From contig NZ_VLLL01000005.1 in assembly GCF_007994225.1 (NCBI RefSeq), forward strand, positions 190,359-254,358: a stretch of DNA of 64,000 bases. The letters run 5' to 3'. Below are positions 1-7,602 of this stretch, one piece after another. A program made the position numbers and the translations under genes. This DNA comes from Stackebrandtia albiflava. Its GTDB lineage: Bacteria > Actinomycetota > Actinomycetes > Mycobacteriales > Micromonosporaceae. The notes beneath the pieces are model-generated. The model had not been told where the DNA came from. It saw nothing but the letters and a program-made list of their open reading frames with translations, and searched no databases. Within the stretch, counting starts at the first letter, position 1. Each line of letters opens with the position of its first letter.

Positions 1-38
1 CGGACCGTTTCCGTCCGGAATCTGTCGCACCGGCTCCA

Positions 39-44
39 TACACT
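39..44 (+). promoter_or_regulatory. -10 box of a leaderless promoter
   Basis: TACACT lies 7 nt before the ATG at 52 and there is no Shine-Dalgarno sequence. This is the layout of leaderless actinobacterial transcripts, in which the mRNA begins at or next to the start codon. Confidence 0.5.
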
Positions 45-51
45 GCGCCGC

Positions 52-444
52 ATGACGACAGTGGCGTTCATTGACGAGACGACCGCCGGTGCGCGAAGCG
101 ACGCCTGGCACCTGGAGATATTCGAGGAACGGCTGAGCCTGGGTGAGCTGCTTCGCCGGCGGGTCTTCCAGGAGGTCGCCGAATACAACGCGAAACAGCC
201 GGAGGTCTTCACCGGCCTGGTGCGACCGACCGACGCCGAGGTCGCCATCAACGGATTCCGGATGCGCGAGCGCCGCCGCGTCGACCCGGAGAAGCAGTAC
301 GAGTTGGCGGTGGAGTCGTTCGGCCGCAACGGTTTCGTCGTACTGGTGGACGACCGGCAGATCGAGGAGCTGGACGCCGAGATCGAGATCCGGCAGGGCA
401 CCGAGATCACGTTCCTCAAACTGGTCCCACTGGTCGGTGGCTGA
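52..444 (+). CDS. small protein with ubiquitin/MoaD-like C-terminal half ending in Gly-Gly
   Basis: This 130-residue protein has no obvious named family. Residues 1-45 look like a strand, a second strand and a helix (VAFIDETT, then WHLEIFEERLSLGELL). An insert of about 45 residues follows. The last 35 residues read as beta-grasp strands: FVVLVDDRQIEELD, then EIEIRQGTEITFLKL and the end PLVGG. The spacing G-T-E-I-x-F-L near a terminal Gly-Gly recalls MoaD, ThiS and ubiquitin-like proteins, which are activated or conjugated through that diglycine. The start is the ATG behind a leaderless -10 box. Its stop overlaps the ATG of the DUF4132 gene by one base (TGATG), so the two are translationally coupled. 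The beta-grasp assignment is inference from strand pattern and tail; a structure prediction could overturn it. Confidence 0.7.
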   Translation: MTTVAFIDETTAGARSDAWHLEIFEERLSLGELLRRRVFQEVAEYNAKQPEVFTGLVRPTDAEVAINGFRMRERRRVDPEKQYELAVESFGRNGFVVLVDDRQIEELDAEIEIRQGTEITFLKLVPLVGG

Positions 445-2936
445 TGTCCAAGACGGTCACACCCGAGCGGATCACCGCACTCGTCGAGGCGCGGGACGTC
501 GAGGGCCTGTACGAGGCGTTCGCACAGCTCGCCGCACACCGGTCACTGTTCTGGCTCACCGGGGAGGCCCCGCACGTCGCGGCGCTCGACGCCCTGCCCG
601 CCGACGAACGCAAGGCGCTCGGCGACCGCCTGCACGGCAGCACCAGGTACGGCCGGTCCCGCCCGTGGCTGGTGAAGGCGCGGCTGCGCAACCTGTGCGA
701 ACTGCTGCGGCTGCGTCACCGGGACCAGGGCGTCACCGACCGGCACCGAAAGCTCATGACGGAGGCGGCCGGTATGTGGGCGTGCTGGCCGGCGATACGG
801 CTCCAGGACGCGCTGGAACGGTATCGCGCCGCAGGCGAACCCGTGGACCCACGTGTCGTCGCGACGGCGCGCCGGACGGCCTCGTCGGGCGACGAGAGTG
901 ACCAGTTCCGGCTTTTCATGGCTACTTGGAGGGAACCCGTGCTCAACCCCGGTGAGGTCTGGTCCGACGAGGTCATCGCGGATCTGAAGTCCCTGCCACC
1001 CGCGTGGACCGACCTGGTCTTCCACGCCGCCACCGTCAGCGGCTCCAAACCGACCCGCAAGTGGCTGACGGAGGCGGAACGCCTCGTCGCGGCGGTCGGC
1101 CCCGGCGAGGAGACGGTGGAGCGGATCGGTCGATGGCTGGCGTTGGTCGGCGCGGGCCGTAGTGAGGCGACGACGATAGACGCCCAGTACTACGTCGACC
1201 ACATCGACTCCTACAACTCCGAGGTCGCCCGGGGTCTCGCGTGGACGCTGGGCCTCCTGCCGGGTACCGCGGAGTCGGCGCGCGTTCTGGGCGCGACGGT
1301 GGAGGCGATGCTGCGGAAGGTGCCCGGCGTCGGACCGTACTCCCCGAAGATCGCCAACGCGGCGGTGTACGCGCTGGCCGCCGCCGACGGCGAACACGCG
1401 CTGGCGCAACTGGCGCGGCTGGCGTCGACGGTCAAGTTCAAGGGCACCCTGAAGGTCATCGGCAACCAACTCGACGCCAAGGCCGAAGCCCTGGGCATCA
1501 CCCGCGACGAGATCGAGGAGATGTCCGTCCCGGGCTACGGGATGACGGAGGTCGGTCGGCTCGACCGCGAGCTGGGCGACTGCCGCGCCATACTCACCGT
1601 CACCGACGCGCCCCGCCTCACCTGGGTGAACGCCGCCGGCAAGACGGTGAAGACCGCGCCCGCCGCCGTCCGCCGCGACCACGCCGAGTCCGTGAAGGAA
1701 CTGAAGGGCCTCGTCAAGGACGTTTCCAAGATGCTCACCGCCCAGTCCGAACGACTCGACCGGCAGTTCCTCGCCTGCCGGACGTGGCGGGGCGAGACGT
1801 GGCGACGCCGGTACGCCGAGCATCCGCTGCTGGGCGTCCTCGCCCGGCGGCTCATCTGGCGGGCCGGCGACGTGGCCTTCGGCTTCGCCGAGGACGCCTG
1901 GCGCGACGTCGACGGTGAGCCGGTCGAGGTCGCCGACACCGACGAGGTGACGTTGTGGCACCCGATCGGGCGGGAGATCGACGAGATCATCGCCTGGCGC
2001 GACTTCCTGGAGCGGTACCGGGTCGTGCAGCCGTTCAAACAGGCGTACCGGGAGGTCTACCTGCTCACGGCCGCCGAGGAGAACACCCGTGTCTACTCCA
2101 ACCGGTTCGCCGCGCACATCATCAGACAGCACCAGTTCCACGCCCTCACCGCGGCACGCGGCTGGCGGAACAAACTCCGGTTGATGGTCGACGACGAGTA
2201 CCCGCCGGCCCACAAGGAGCTTCCACAGTGGGGACTGCGCGCCGAGTTCTGGGTGGAGGGCGTCGGCGACCAGTACGGCGTGGACAGCACCGAGACGGGG
2301 AGTTACCTGCGGCTGGCGACCGATCAGATCCGGTTCTACCGGATCGACGCGCCCGAGAATCTCGCCCACGCGGGCGGCGGGGGCTACGAGCAGTGGGTGT
2401 CGCAGGACCAGCGACCGGCGGAGCCGCTGCCGTTGGCGGAGGTACCGCCGCTGGTGCTCAGTGAGATCCTGCGGGACGTCGACCTGTTCGTGGGCGTCGC
2501 CAGTGTCGGCAACGATCCGACGTGGTCCGACGGCGGCCCCGACGGCCGGTTCCGGGAGTACTGGCAGTCGTACAGCTTCGGGGAGTTGACGGCGACCGCC
2601 GAGACCCGCAGGACACTGCTGGAGCGGCTGGTTCCCCGCCTGGCGATCCGGGATCGGGCACATGTGGAGGGGCGGTTCCTGGTGGTGCGTGGCGACATCC
2701 GCACCTACAAGATCCACCTCGGGTCGGGGAACATCCTGATGACGCCCAACGACCAGTACCTGTGCATCGTGCCGGGGCAGTTCGTCGCGGGCAGCGGCGC
2801 GCCGGACTTCCTGCCGTTCGAGGGTGACCGCCTGTTGTCGGTGATCCTGTCGAAGGCGCTGCTGCTGGCCAAGGACACCGCGATCACCGACCCGACCATC
2901 ACCTCGCAGATCGGCGCCGCCCCGGTGGCGGTGTGA
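444..2936 (+). CDS. DUF4132 domain-containing protein
   Basis: This is an 830-residue cytosolic protein. The N-terminal half is helical and repeat-like, rich in Leu/Ala/Arg. The middle (roughly residues 405-560) carries the DUF4132 signature, including AESVKELKGLVKDVSKML and WRRRYAEHPLLGVLARRLIWR, as in the MolR/WGR family. The C-terminal 270 residues are beta-rich and end near FEGDRLLSVILSKALLLA. No WGR domain is seen. The biochemical role of DUF4132 is unknown; E. coli MolR was once described as a molybdate regulator. It is coupled to the upstream Gly-Gly protein, which suggests the two act together. In other actinomycetes such proteins often lie near MoxR/VWA/SWIM genes; those would be outside the left edge here, if present. 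Confidence 0.85.
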   Translation: MSKTVTPERITALVEARDVEGLYEAFAQLAAHRSLFWLTGEAPHVAALDALPADERKALGDRLHGSTRYGRSRPWLVKARLRNLCELLRLRHRDQGVTDRHRKLMTEAAGMWACWPAIRLQDALERYRAAGEPVDPRVVATARRTASSGDESDQFRLFMATWREPVLNPGEVWSDEVIADLKSLPPAWTDLVFHAATVSGSKPTRKWLTEAERLVAAVGPGEETVERIGRWLALVGAGRSEATTIDAQYYVDHIDSYNSEVARGLAWTLGLLPGTAESARVLGATVEAMLRKVPGVGPYSPKIANAAVYALAAADGEHALAQLARLASTVKFKGTLKVIGNQLDAKAEALGITRDEIEEMSVPGYGMTEVGRLDRELGDCRAILTVTDAPRLTWVNAAGKTVKTAPAAVRRDHAESVKELKGLVKDVSKMLTAQSERLDRQFLACRTWRGETWRRRYAEHPLLGVLARRLIWRAGDVAFGFAEDAWRDVDGEPVEVADTDEVTLWHPIGREIDEIIAWRDFLERYRVVQPFKQAYREVYLLTAAEENTRVYSNRFAAHIIRQHQFHALTAARGWRNKLRLMVDDEYPPAHKELPQWGLRAEFWVEGVGDQYGVDSTETGSYLRLATDQIRFYRIDAPENLAHAGGGGYEQWVSQDQRPAEPLPLAEVPPLVLSEILRDVDLFVGVASVGNDPTWSDGGPDGRFREYWQSYSFGELTATAETRRTLLERLVPRLAIRDRAHVEGRFLVVRGDIRTYKIHLGSGNILMTPNDQYLCIVPGQFVAGSGAPDFLPFEGDRLLSVILSKALLLAKDTAITDPTITSQIGAAPVAV

Positions 2937-2939
2937 CGC

Positions 2940-2978
2940 ACGAGGCCCGTCCGGGCCGGACACCCGGACGAGCCTCGT
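2940..2978. terminator. bidirectional hairpin terminator
   Basis: CGAGGC and GTCCGGG on the left pair with CCCGGAC and GCCTCG on the right around a 7-nt loop. It lies between the converging DUF4132 and cold-shock genes and lacks a long U-tract, as is common at high GC. Confidence 0.6.
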
Positions 2979-3053
2979 CATGTCAGTGGGCGATCACACC
3001 CGAAGCCGGCTTCGGACCCGGTCCGCGTGGGACGCGGGTGCGAAGAACGGCCC

Positions 3054-3257
3054 CTACACCGGGCGGACGTTCTCCGCCTGGGGGCCCTTGTTGCCCTGGC
3101 CCACCTCGAACTCGACCGCCTGACCCTCACTGAGTTCCCTGAACCCCTGAGACTGGATCGCCGAGAAATGCACGAACACGTCCGGCTGGTTGCCGCCCTG
3201 TTCGATGAAGCCATAACCCTTTTCGGCGTTGAACCACTTCACTGTGCCGTTTGCCAT
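3054..3257 (-). CDS. cold-shock protein (CspA family)
   Basis: A 67-residue single OB-fold (CSD) protein that binds single-stranded RNA or DNA and melts mRNA structure. RNP1 is KGYGFI at residues 13-18 and RNP2 is VFVHF at 27-31. The acidic/Gly end [14 protein letters not shown] is typical of actinobacterial Csp. The start [10 protein letters not shown] was chosen over a longer in-frame upstream start because every family member begins this way and AAGGGA precedes it. It is transcribed alone, towards the DUF4132 gene, with a 240 bp upstream region that may hold a structured cold-inducible leader; nothing else is recognisable there. Confidence 0.95.
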   Translation of the reverse strand: MANGTVKWFNAEKGYGFIEQGGNQPDVFVHFSAIQSQGFRELSEGQAVEFEVGQGNKGPQAENVRPV

Positions 3258-3485
3258 CTGCTGGTTCCCTTTGTACGGATTTTCGATCCCGCTTCGCGAT
3301 ACCGACCGGCCCGAACGGGCCAACCGCAGCTTACGGGGTGAGATGGGCGGAATGGGCAGGATTCGTCACGGTCGATGTGCCGTGCGTCACGGATGCGCCG
3401 CGACACGCCGACGTCGCGACCGTTTCCGCCGGTCGGCCCGCCGCGGCGGCACCGCCGCCGGATTGTGGGCCGTGACACCGGCGGC

Positions 3486-3491
3486 TAGCCT
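3486..3491 (+). promoter_or_regulatory. -10 box of a leaderless promoter
   Basis: TAGCCT is followed after 6 nt by the GTG start at 3498, with no ribosome binding site. It fixes the start of the TPR-like gene. Confidence 0.55.
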
Positions 3492-3497
3492 CGCCAC

Positions 3498-4199
3498 GTG
3501 AACAGATTGCGGTTGCGGGGATGCTGGGACGAGATCGTGGGCCTGTTGGTGGACGGGGCGCAGCACACGCCCGGCGACGCCGTCGAGCTGGGGGCGACCC
3601 TGGTGGAGAAGTCCACGTACACCCTGGACGGCTGGGCGCTCGCGGAGGACGCGCTGCGCCAGGCCGAGCAACTGGCCGAGGACGACCGGCAACTCGTCGG
3701 GGCGGTCCACTCCGAGCGCGCGTTGCTGTACTGGGCGATGACCCGCCACCGCGTCGAGGACCGGGGTGCCGACGCGCGGACGGCACTGGCCATGGCGGAG
3801 GAGTACCTGCCGCTCCACTCGCCGCGCCGCCGCACACTGACCTTCCGGCGGGGACTCGTCGTGGAGTACCTGGACGCCGATCCGGCCGGGGCGGTGCCGC
3901 ACTACGAGGCGGCCCGCCAGGCCGCGCGGGACGGCCGGGACGAACTACTGGCGTCGCTGAGCTGGCGGCAGCTCGGTTCCTGCGCGCAGGCGGTGGACGA
4001 CGTCGCCACCGCCGCCGAGGCGTACCGGGAGGCGCTGCGGGCGGCCACGTCGGCCGGGTACCTGGTCGGCCTGGCGCCGGCGCTGGCGGCGCTCGCGGAG
4101 GTCGCCGCACCGGAGGAGGCCGACCGGTTGCGCAGCGAGGCGGGCCGGCTCGTGTCCGCCTTCGACGGCCTGCCCGTCTGGCTGGCCCACCTCACCTGA
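3498..4199 (+). CDS. TPR-like helical repeat protein, function unknown
   Basis: A 233-residue protein made almost wholly of amphipathic helix pairs. Segments such as YTLDGWALAEDALRQAEQLAED, LAMAEEYLPL and VATAAEAYREALRAATSAG follow the TPR spacing of Ala/Gly and aromatic residues, giving roughly four to five repeats. It has no signal peptide or membrane segment and resembles the TPR tails of SARP/LuxR-type regulators without their DNA-binding part. It stands alone, with a leaderless promoter in front and a palindromic repeat element just after the stop. A scaffolding or regulatory role is a guess. Confidence 0.75.
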   Translation: MNRLRLRGCWDEIVGLLVDGAQHTPGDAVELGATLVEKSTYTLDGWALAEDALRQAEQLAEDDRQLVGAVHSERALLYWAMTRHRVEDRGADARTALAMAEEYLPLHSPRRRTLTFRRGLVVEYLDADPAGAVPHYEAARQAARDGRDELLASLSWRQLGSCAQAVDDVATAAEAYREALRAATSAGYLVGLAPALAALAEVAAPEEADRLRSEAGRLVSAFDGLPVWLAHLT

Positions 4200-4218
4200 C
4201 CCCGCCCCCTCCCCGTTC

Positions 4219-4324
4219 CGCCTTGGGTGGTCTGAGGCCCGCCTTGGGTGGTCTGAAGCCCGCGAGAATTCGGACATCCGGGCTTATTCGAGGCATGTCG
4301 ATCGGCCCCCGCCCACCCAAGGCG
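4219..4324 (+). repeat. palindromic intergenic element, copy A
   Basis: The element starts with two 21-bp direct repeats (4219-4239, 4240-4260; one mismatch), each beginning CGCCTTGGGTGG. It ends with the inverted copy CCACCCAAGGCG (4313-4324). Inside, GACAT and ATGTC form a second stem around the conserved loop GGGCTTATTCGAGGC. The same design occurs at 5653-5747, 31176-31274 and, reversed, 38574-38680. It lies between the TPR-like gene and ahpD. Confidence 0.8.
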
Positions 4325-4410
4325 ATGGTGTGGAGGCATGGGAACGGCCCGCGCCCCGGGGAAGGGGACACGGGCCGGGAAGTGCCACGGCGCGGTCGCG
4401 CACCGTCGGG

Positions 4411-4944
4411 TCAGCCCGCCAGGGCGGCCTCCGCGTCGAGGGTCACCGCGGCGGCGTGGACGACGGCGGCGATCCGCAGTGCGTCGTGCACGTTGTCACG
4501 GGACATGCCCGCACCCGTCAGCGTCTTCTCGTGCGACTCCAGGCAGGTGCCGCAACCGGTGACGGCCGAGACCGCGACCGACCACAGTTCGAAGTCGATC
4601 TTGTCGACGCCGGGGCGGCCGATGATCTGCATCCGCAGCCGGGCCGGAAGCGACTGGTAGGCGTCGTCGCCGATCAGGTGCTTGGCCCGGTAGTAGACGT
4701 TGTTCATCGCCATGATGGAGGCCGCGCCCTTGGCCGCCGTCATCGCCTCGTCCGACAGGTGCTTGGCGGCCTCGTCGACGATCTCGCGCAGCACGACCGG
4801 GTTGCGGGCGGCGAACGCGGTGGCGACGAGGGTGCCCCACAGCTGCTGTTCGGTGAGTGACGACGTCGTGGTCACCGAGCCGAGGTTCAGCTTGGTGTCC
4901 TTGGCGTACTCCGGCAGTGCCGACTTGATGTCCTCGATAGCCAT
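4411..4944 (-). CDS. ahpD: alkyl hydroperoxidase AhpD
   Basis: A 177-residue CMD-family thiol peroxidase that reduces AhpC through lipoylated dihydrolipoamide acyltransferase in mycobacteria. The redox motif is C131-G-T-C134 with His138 (CGTCLESHEKTL). Length and sequence are typical for the family. The start MAIEDIKSALPEY was chosen over a 21-residue upstream extension because it overlaps the AhpC stop by one base (TGATG), the usual coupled arrangement. It is the second gene of an ahpC-ahpD operon. No oxyR gene adjoins the pair. Confidence 0.95.
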   Translation of the reverse strand: MAIEDIKSALPEYAKDTKLNLGSVTTTSSLTEQQLWGTLVATAFAARNPVVLREIVDEAAKHLSDEAMTAAKGAASIMAMNNVYYRAKHLIGDDAYQSLPARLRMQIIGRPGVDKIDFELWSVAVSAVTGCGTCLESHEKTLTGAGMSRDNVHDALRIAAVVHAAAVTLDAEAALAG

Positions 4945-5495
4945 CAGGCCGCCATCAGCTTCTTGGCGTCCAGGGTCTCGCCGTCCTTGTTCCAGTTGCA
5001 CGGGCACAGCTCGTCGGTCTGGAGCGCGTCGAGCACCCGCAGCACCTCGGAGACGTTGCGGCCGACGGAACCGGCGGTCACCATGACGAACTGGATGACG
5101 TTGTCGGGGTCGACGATGAAGGTGGCGCGCTGGGCGACGCCGTCCTCACCGAGGACGCCGGCGGCGGCGGTCAGCTCACGCTTGACGTCGGACAACATCG
5201 GGAAGGGCAGTTCCTTCAGGTCCGGGTGGTCCTTGCGCCACGCGTAGTGCACGAACTCGTTGTCGACCGACCAGCCCAGGACCTGGGCGTCACGGTCGGC
5301 GAACTCGCCGTTGAGGCGGCCGAACTCGGCGATCTCGGTCGGGCACACGAAGGTGAAGTCCTTCGGCCACGCGAACAGGACGCGCCACTTGCCCTGGTGG
5401 GACTTGTGGTGGATGGTCTCGAAGGCGTTGTCCGGGTCGAGCGACACGCAGGCGGTGAGCTCGTACTCGGGGAAGTGGTCGCCAACGTTCAGCAC
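4944..5495 (-). CDS. ahpC: peroxiredoxin AhpC
   Basis: A 183-residue 2-Cys peroxiredoxin that reduces H2O2, organic peroxides and peroxynitrite in the cytosol. The peroxidatic Cys51 is in FTFVCPTE and the resolving region is CPCNW (Cys164/166), as in mycobacterial AhpC, which has a three-cysteine arrangement. The start is GTG at 5495, preceded by GAGGAG. It leads directly into ahpD. The upstream region to 5650 holds TTGAAC and similar boxes on the minus strand, but no clear OxyR site could be assigned. Confidence 0.96.
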   Translation of the reverse strand: MLNVGDHFPEYELTACVSLDPDNAFETIHHKSHQGKWRVLFAWPKDFTFVCPTEIAEFGRLNGEFADRDAQVLGWSVDNEFVHYAWRKDHPDLKELPFPMLSDVKRELTAAAGVLGEDGVAQRATFIVDPDNVIQFVMVTAGSVGRNVSEVLRVLDALQTDELCPCNWNKDGETLDAKKLMAA

Positions 5496-5652
5496 GGATC
5501 GTCTCCTCGCGGATGTCTTGGGAACCGCCGGGCCAACAGCACCGGCTTATCTGGAATCGTTCAAGAATGTACCCGTCGAGTGCGTCATCGGCGCATCCGG
5601 TACGCGTGGGTGTGGGAAGGGTCTCGCCCCCTCCGTCCCGCCCCGCCTTCTG

Positions 5653-5747
5653 CGGCTTGGTTGGTCATAATGCGCGCTTGGTTGGCCGTACGACGGAAAG
5701 AAAGCGCTCTCTCGGGCGTGTCGCTCGTCGTATGACCAACCAAGCCG
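5653..5747 (+). repeat. palindromic intergenic element, copy C (shortened core)
   Basis: CGGCTTGGTTGG (5653-5664) recurs as GCGCTTGGTTGG exactly 21 bp later, and the inverted copy CCAACCAAGCCG closes the element at 5736-5747. The inner part CTCTCGGGCGTGTCGCTCGTCGTA aligns with copy D at 38574-38680, but about 14 bp of the inner stem and loop are missing. It lies upstream of ahpC in a region with no genes. Confidence 0.75.
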
Positions 5748-5755
5748 TACATGAG

Positions 5756-5795
5756 CGGCCGCCTGCGGTCTCGGGAGGAGGACCGCAGGCGGCCG
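5756..5795. terminator. perfect 15-bp hairpin
   Basis: CGGCCGCCTGCGGTC pairs with GACCGCAGGCGGCCG around a 10-nt loop. It sits 113 bp past the end of the minus-strand gene at 5908 and next to repeat copy C. A second, shorter hairpin lies nearer that gene. The rest of 5496-5907 holds only the repeat and these hairpins; no gene is seen. Confidence 0.5.
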
Positions 5796-5864
5796 ACCGC
5801 GGGATCACCGGCCGCGCCCACCCGCGCCGGAGTTCCCGCCGCCCGGCCTGCCACCGGGCGTGGA

Positions 5865-5891
5865 CCGACCGTGAGCGGAAACCACGGTCGG
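5865..5891 (-). terminator. hairpin terminator of the 5908-6213 gene
   Basis: CCGACCGTG pairs with CACGGTCGG around a 9-nt loop, 17 bp beyond the minus-strand stop at 5908. Confidence 0.55.
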
Positions 5892-5907
5892 CCGGGTCTC
5901 GCGCGGG

Positions 5908-6213
5908 TCAGCCGTCACACAGCCTGATCGGCCGGGGACGCGATTCGTATACCTCCAGCGCCCGGGATTCAAACCGCCGCTTCCACTCCGGGAAGTTCGA
6001 CACCCACGGCGCACCCCACGACGTGCGCGGAAAGCCGTCCACGCCCGCGATGGTGCACACCATTGCCCGCTGCTCACCGTCGAGCGCGTACACCCTGACC
6101 GTGTGCGGTGCCGCCGACGAGGTCACCACGTACTCCCGCGTCGGGTCGCTGAACCGGCCGTACTCGATCTCGCCCGGAACGCCGAGCCCGGTGTCGCCTG
6201 GAATGCCGGTCAT
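5908..6213 (-). CDS. small protein of unknown function beside an XRE/DUF397 locus
   Basis: A 101-residue soluble protein with no recognised family. It has an N-terminal Gly-rich stretch, then beta-like EREYVVTSS-type segments (REYVVTSSAAPHTVRVYALDGEQ) and a Trp-rich middle (FPRTSWGAPWVSNFPEWKRRF). The start MTGIPGDTG was chosen because GGAGG lies 5 nt upstream and its ATG overlaps the stop of the small CxxC gene (ATGA), so the two are coupled. They diverge from the XRE-DUF5753 regulator. The setting resembles actinobacterial whiJ-like clusters, in which small proteins of unknown role accompany such regulators. Confidence 0.7.
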   Translation of the reverse strand: MTGIPGDTGLGVPGEIEYGRFSDPTREYVVTSSAAPHTVRVYALDGEQRAMVCTIAGVDGFPRTSWGAPWVSNFPEWKRRFESRALEVYESRPRPIRLCDG

Positions 6214-6362
6214 GCCCGCCTCCCCACCACCACGCCGCACGGCCACTCGGTCCGGCACACCTGGCACGTCCGTCCATACACCACATCCGGAAAATGCGGC
6301 CGATACCCGTCCGGCTCCCCGCCGGGCTGGCGTGGAACGCCATTCGGTCCTACGCTGTTCAT
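6210..6362 (-). CDS. 50-residue CxxC...WPC protein
   Basis: This short open frame encodes 50 residues beginning MNSVGPNGVPRQ and containing YRPHFPDVVYGRTCQVCRTE followed by WPC. The C-x-x-C-x5-C pattern with WPC is a recurrent feature of tiny actinobacterial proteins and could bind zinc, but that is inference. Its TGA overlaps the ATG of the next gene by the ATGA arrangement, which supports real translation. A weak GGAG lies 10 nt before the ATG. It diverges from the XRE regulator at 6580. Confidence 0.65.
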   Translation of the reverse strand: MNSVGPNGVPRQPGGEPDGYRPHFPDVVYGRTCQVCRTEWPCGVVVGRRA

Positions 6363-6511
6363 GCCATCCATCTCGACTCCAATCGTTGCTGGATGGTCCT
6401 CATCCGGGGTGGTCTCTCGTTGGTCGCGGTGACCATCCCGGATTTCGCGGCACCGCCGCTCGTGATTCCACGCTAAACGCCGCAGCCTCGAAGAAGGAAG
6501 CGATCCGCGTC

Positions 6512-6554
6512 CGTACAGTTCGGTCAGTACAAAAAGTACGGCCGATTCTGCACG
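6512..6554. promoter_or_regulatory. imperfect dyad in the divergent promoter region (possible XRE operator)
   Basis: CGTACAG...CAGTAC, an AAAAA centre and GTACGG...CTGCACG form an imperfect inverted repeat of 43 bp. It lies between the CxxC gene and the XRE-DUF5753 gene, 25 bp before the latter. It is a plausible autoregulatory site; there is no direct evidence. Confidence 0.35.
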
Positions 6555-6579
6555 TTGACAGCCGTGTTATCACTTAGCC

Positions 6580-7392
6580 ATGACGTCACAACCCGGCTTC
6601 ACACAGTGGTTGCTGGCCAGTGTGCTGGAACGGCTCCGACTCGACGCCGGGATGACGTGCGGGGACGCGGCCATGGCGATCGGAGTGGCTCGGCAGACCG
6701 TCTCGCGGTGGGAGGCGGGGTTGCACAGGATCCCCGCCAGCGCCGTGAAGAACCTCTGCGAGGTGTACGGAGCCACCACGGAGGAGACCAACGAGCTCTA
6801 CAGCATGACGCTGCGCCCCAAGGATTCGATCGGCAACGTTTGGGAACGTGCGCGGCAGAACCGAACCTGGCGAGCGATCATCGTCGCCGAATCGTTGGCC
6901 AGGCACATCTACAACGTCGAACCGCTGTACGTTCCGGGATTGCTGCAGACTCCGGAGTATTGGTGGCACCTCAACATCACGTCACCTGACCCGAAAGCCG
7001 CGTCGGAGAACGGGTTCGCGTTCCGAAGAGAACGGCAACGAACGGTCTTCCAACGAAGCGAGCCGCCTTTGATGACCTTCCTGGTCGGTGAGCCCGCAAT
7101 GCGGTACATGTTGTCCCTGGAAGGCGTGAGCGAGTCCCAGACGGCCAGGTTGCGGGCAGCGAACAGGTACGGGAACGTGGACATACGGGTGTTCAGTCAT
7201 CCGGTGGAGAGCGCGTTCGCGGTGTTCGAGTCCGGCAGTCGCGTGCGTGGCACCTTCGTGTGCGTCGATCAGATCGACGGAACGAGATACACGGACAACA
7301 GGGAGGCGGTCGCGAGCCACATGCGAATGTACCGGCATCTGGTTGCAGATGCGGTTCCGCTTGACCAGTATCTAATACAGCGGCAATCGTGA
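6580..7392 (+). CDS. XRE-family regulator with DUF5753 (whiJ-like)
   Basis: A 270-residue transcription regulator. An N-terminal helix-turn-helix spans about residues 12-66 (MTCGDAAMAIGVARQTVSRW). The DUF5753 domain fills residues 90-265, with the hallmark YVPGLLQTPEYWWH and the later VRVFSHPVE-type segment. The family includes WhiJ-like proteins that act with small acidic and DUF397/BldB-like partners in actinomycete development. The ATG has no clear Shine-Dalgarno; TATCAC lies 6 nt upstream, so it may be leaderless. The DUF397 gene follows after 16 bp. Confidence 0.93.
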   Translation: MTSQPGFTQWLLASVLERLRLDAGMTCGDAAMAIGVARQTVSRWEAGLHRIPASAVKNLCEVYGATTEETNELYSMTLRPKDSIGNVWERARQNRTWRAIIVAESLARHIYNVEPLYVPGLLQTPEYWWHLNITSPDPKAASENGFAFRRERQRTVFQRSEPPLMTFLVGEPAMRYMLSLEGVSESQTARLRAANRYGNVDIRVFSHPVESAFAVFESGSRVRGTFVCVDQIDGTRYTDNREAVASHMRMYRHLVADAVPLDQYLIQRQS

Positions 7393-7408
7393 GCGGAGGG
7401 AGTTTGCA

Positions 7409-7585
7409 ATGAAGGCAAGTGCGTGGCGTAGGGCGAGCCGGAGTTCTGCCGGCGGTTACAACTGTGTAGAGGCTCGTCTGACCGGCCACGGCCCTGAACT
7501 CCGGGACAGCAAACTGGGTGACCGCTCGCCCGTTCTGCACATGACCCGCACGGACTTCGCCGCGTTCCTGCGGCTCGTCACCTGA
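7409..7585 (+). CDS. DUF397 domain-containing protein
   Basis: A 58-residue protein that is nearly all DUF397: WRRASRSSAGGYNCVEARL, then LRDSKLGDRSPVLHMTRTDF and the end FLRLVT. These proteins are the usual partners of XRE-DUF5753 regulators and some pairs behave like toxin-antitoxin or regulator-antagonist modules. GGAGGG lies 9 nt before the ATG. It follows the regulator by 16 bp on the same strand, almost certainly in one transcript. Confidence 0.92.
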   Translation: MKASAWRRASRSSAGGYNCVEARLTGHGPELRDSKLGDRSPVLHMTRTDFAAFLRLVT

Positions 7586-7602
7586 CCACCCGGCGGCCCG
7601 TC

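Noticed and set aside
543-2981. Long open frame of over 800 codons on the minus strand
   Set aside because: It lies opposite the DUF4132 gene, is Arg/Pro/Gly/His-rich without any domain, and is the usual antisense shadow at 70% GC.
4219-4324. Reading the palindromic element only as an intrinsic terminator
   Set aside because: It has tandem head repeats, a conserved internal loop and no U-tract, and the same loop recurs in copies far from gene ends.
6555-6560. TTGACA as a -35 box for the XRE gene
   Set aside because: A 17-bp spacer would place the -10 box on the start codon; the hexamer is probably coincidental.
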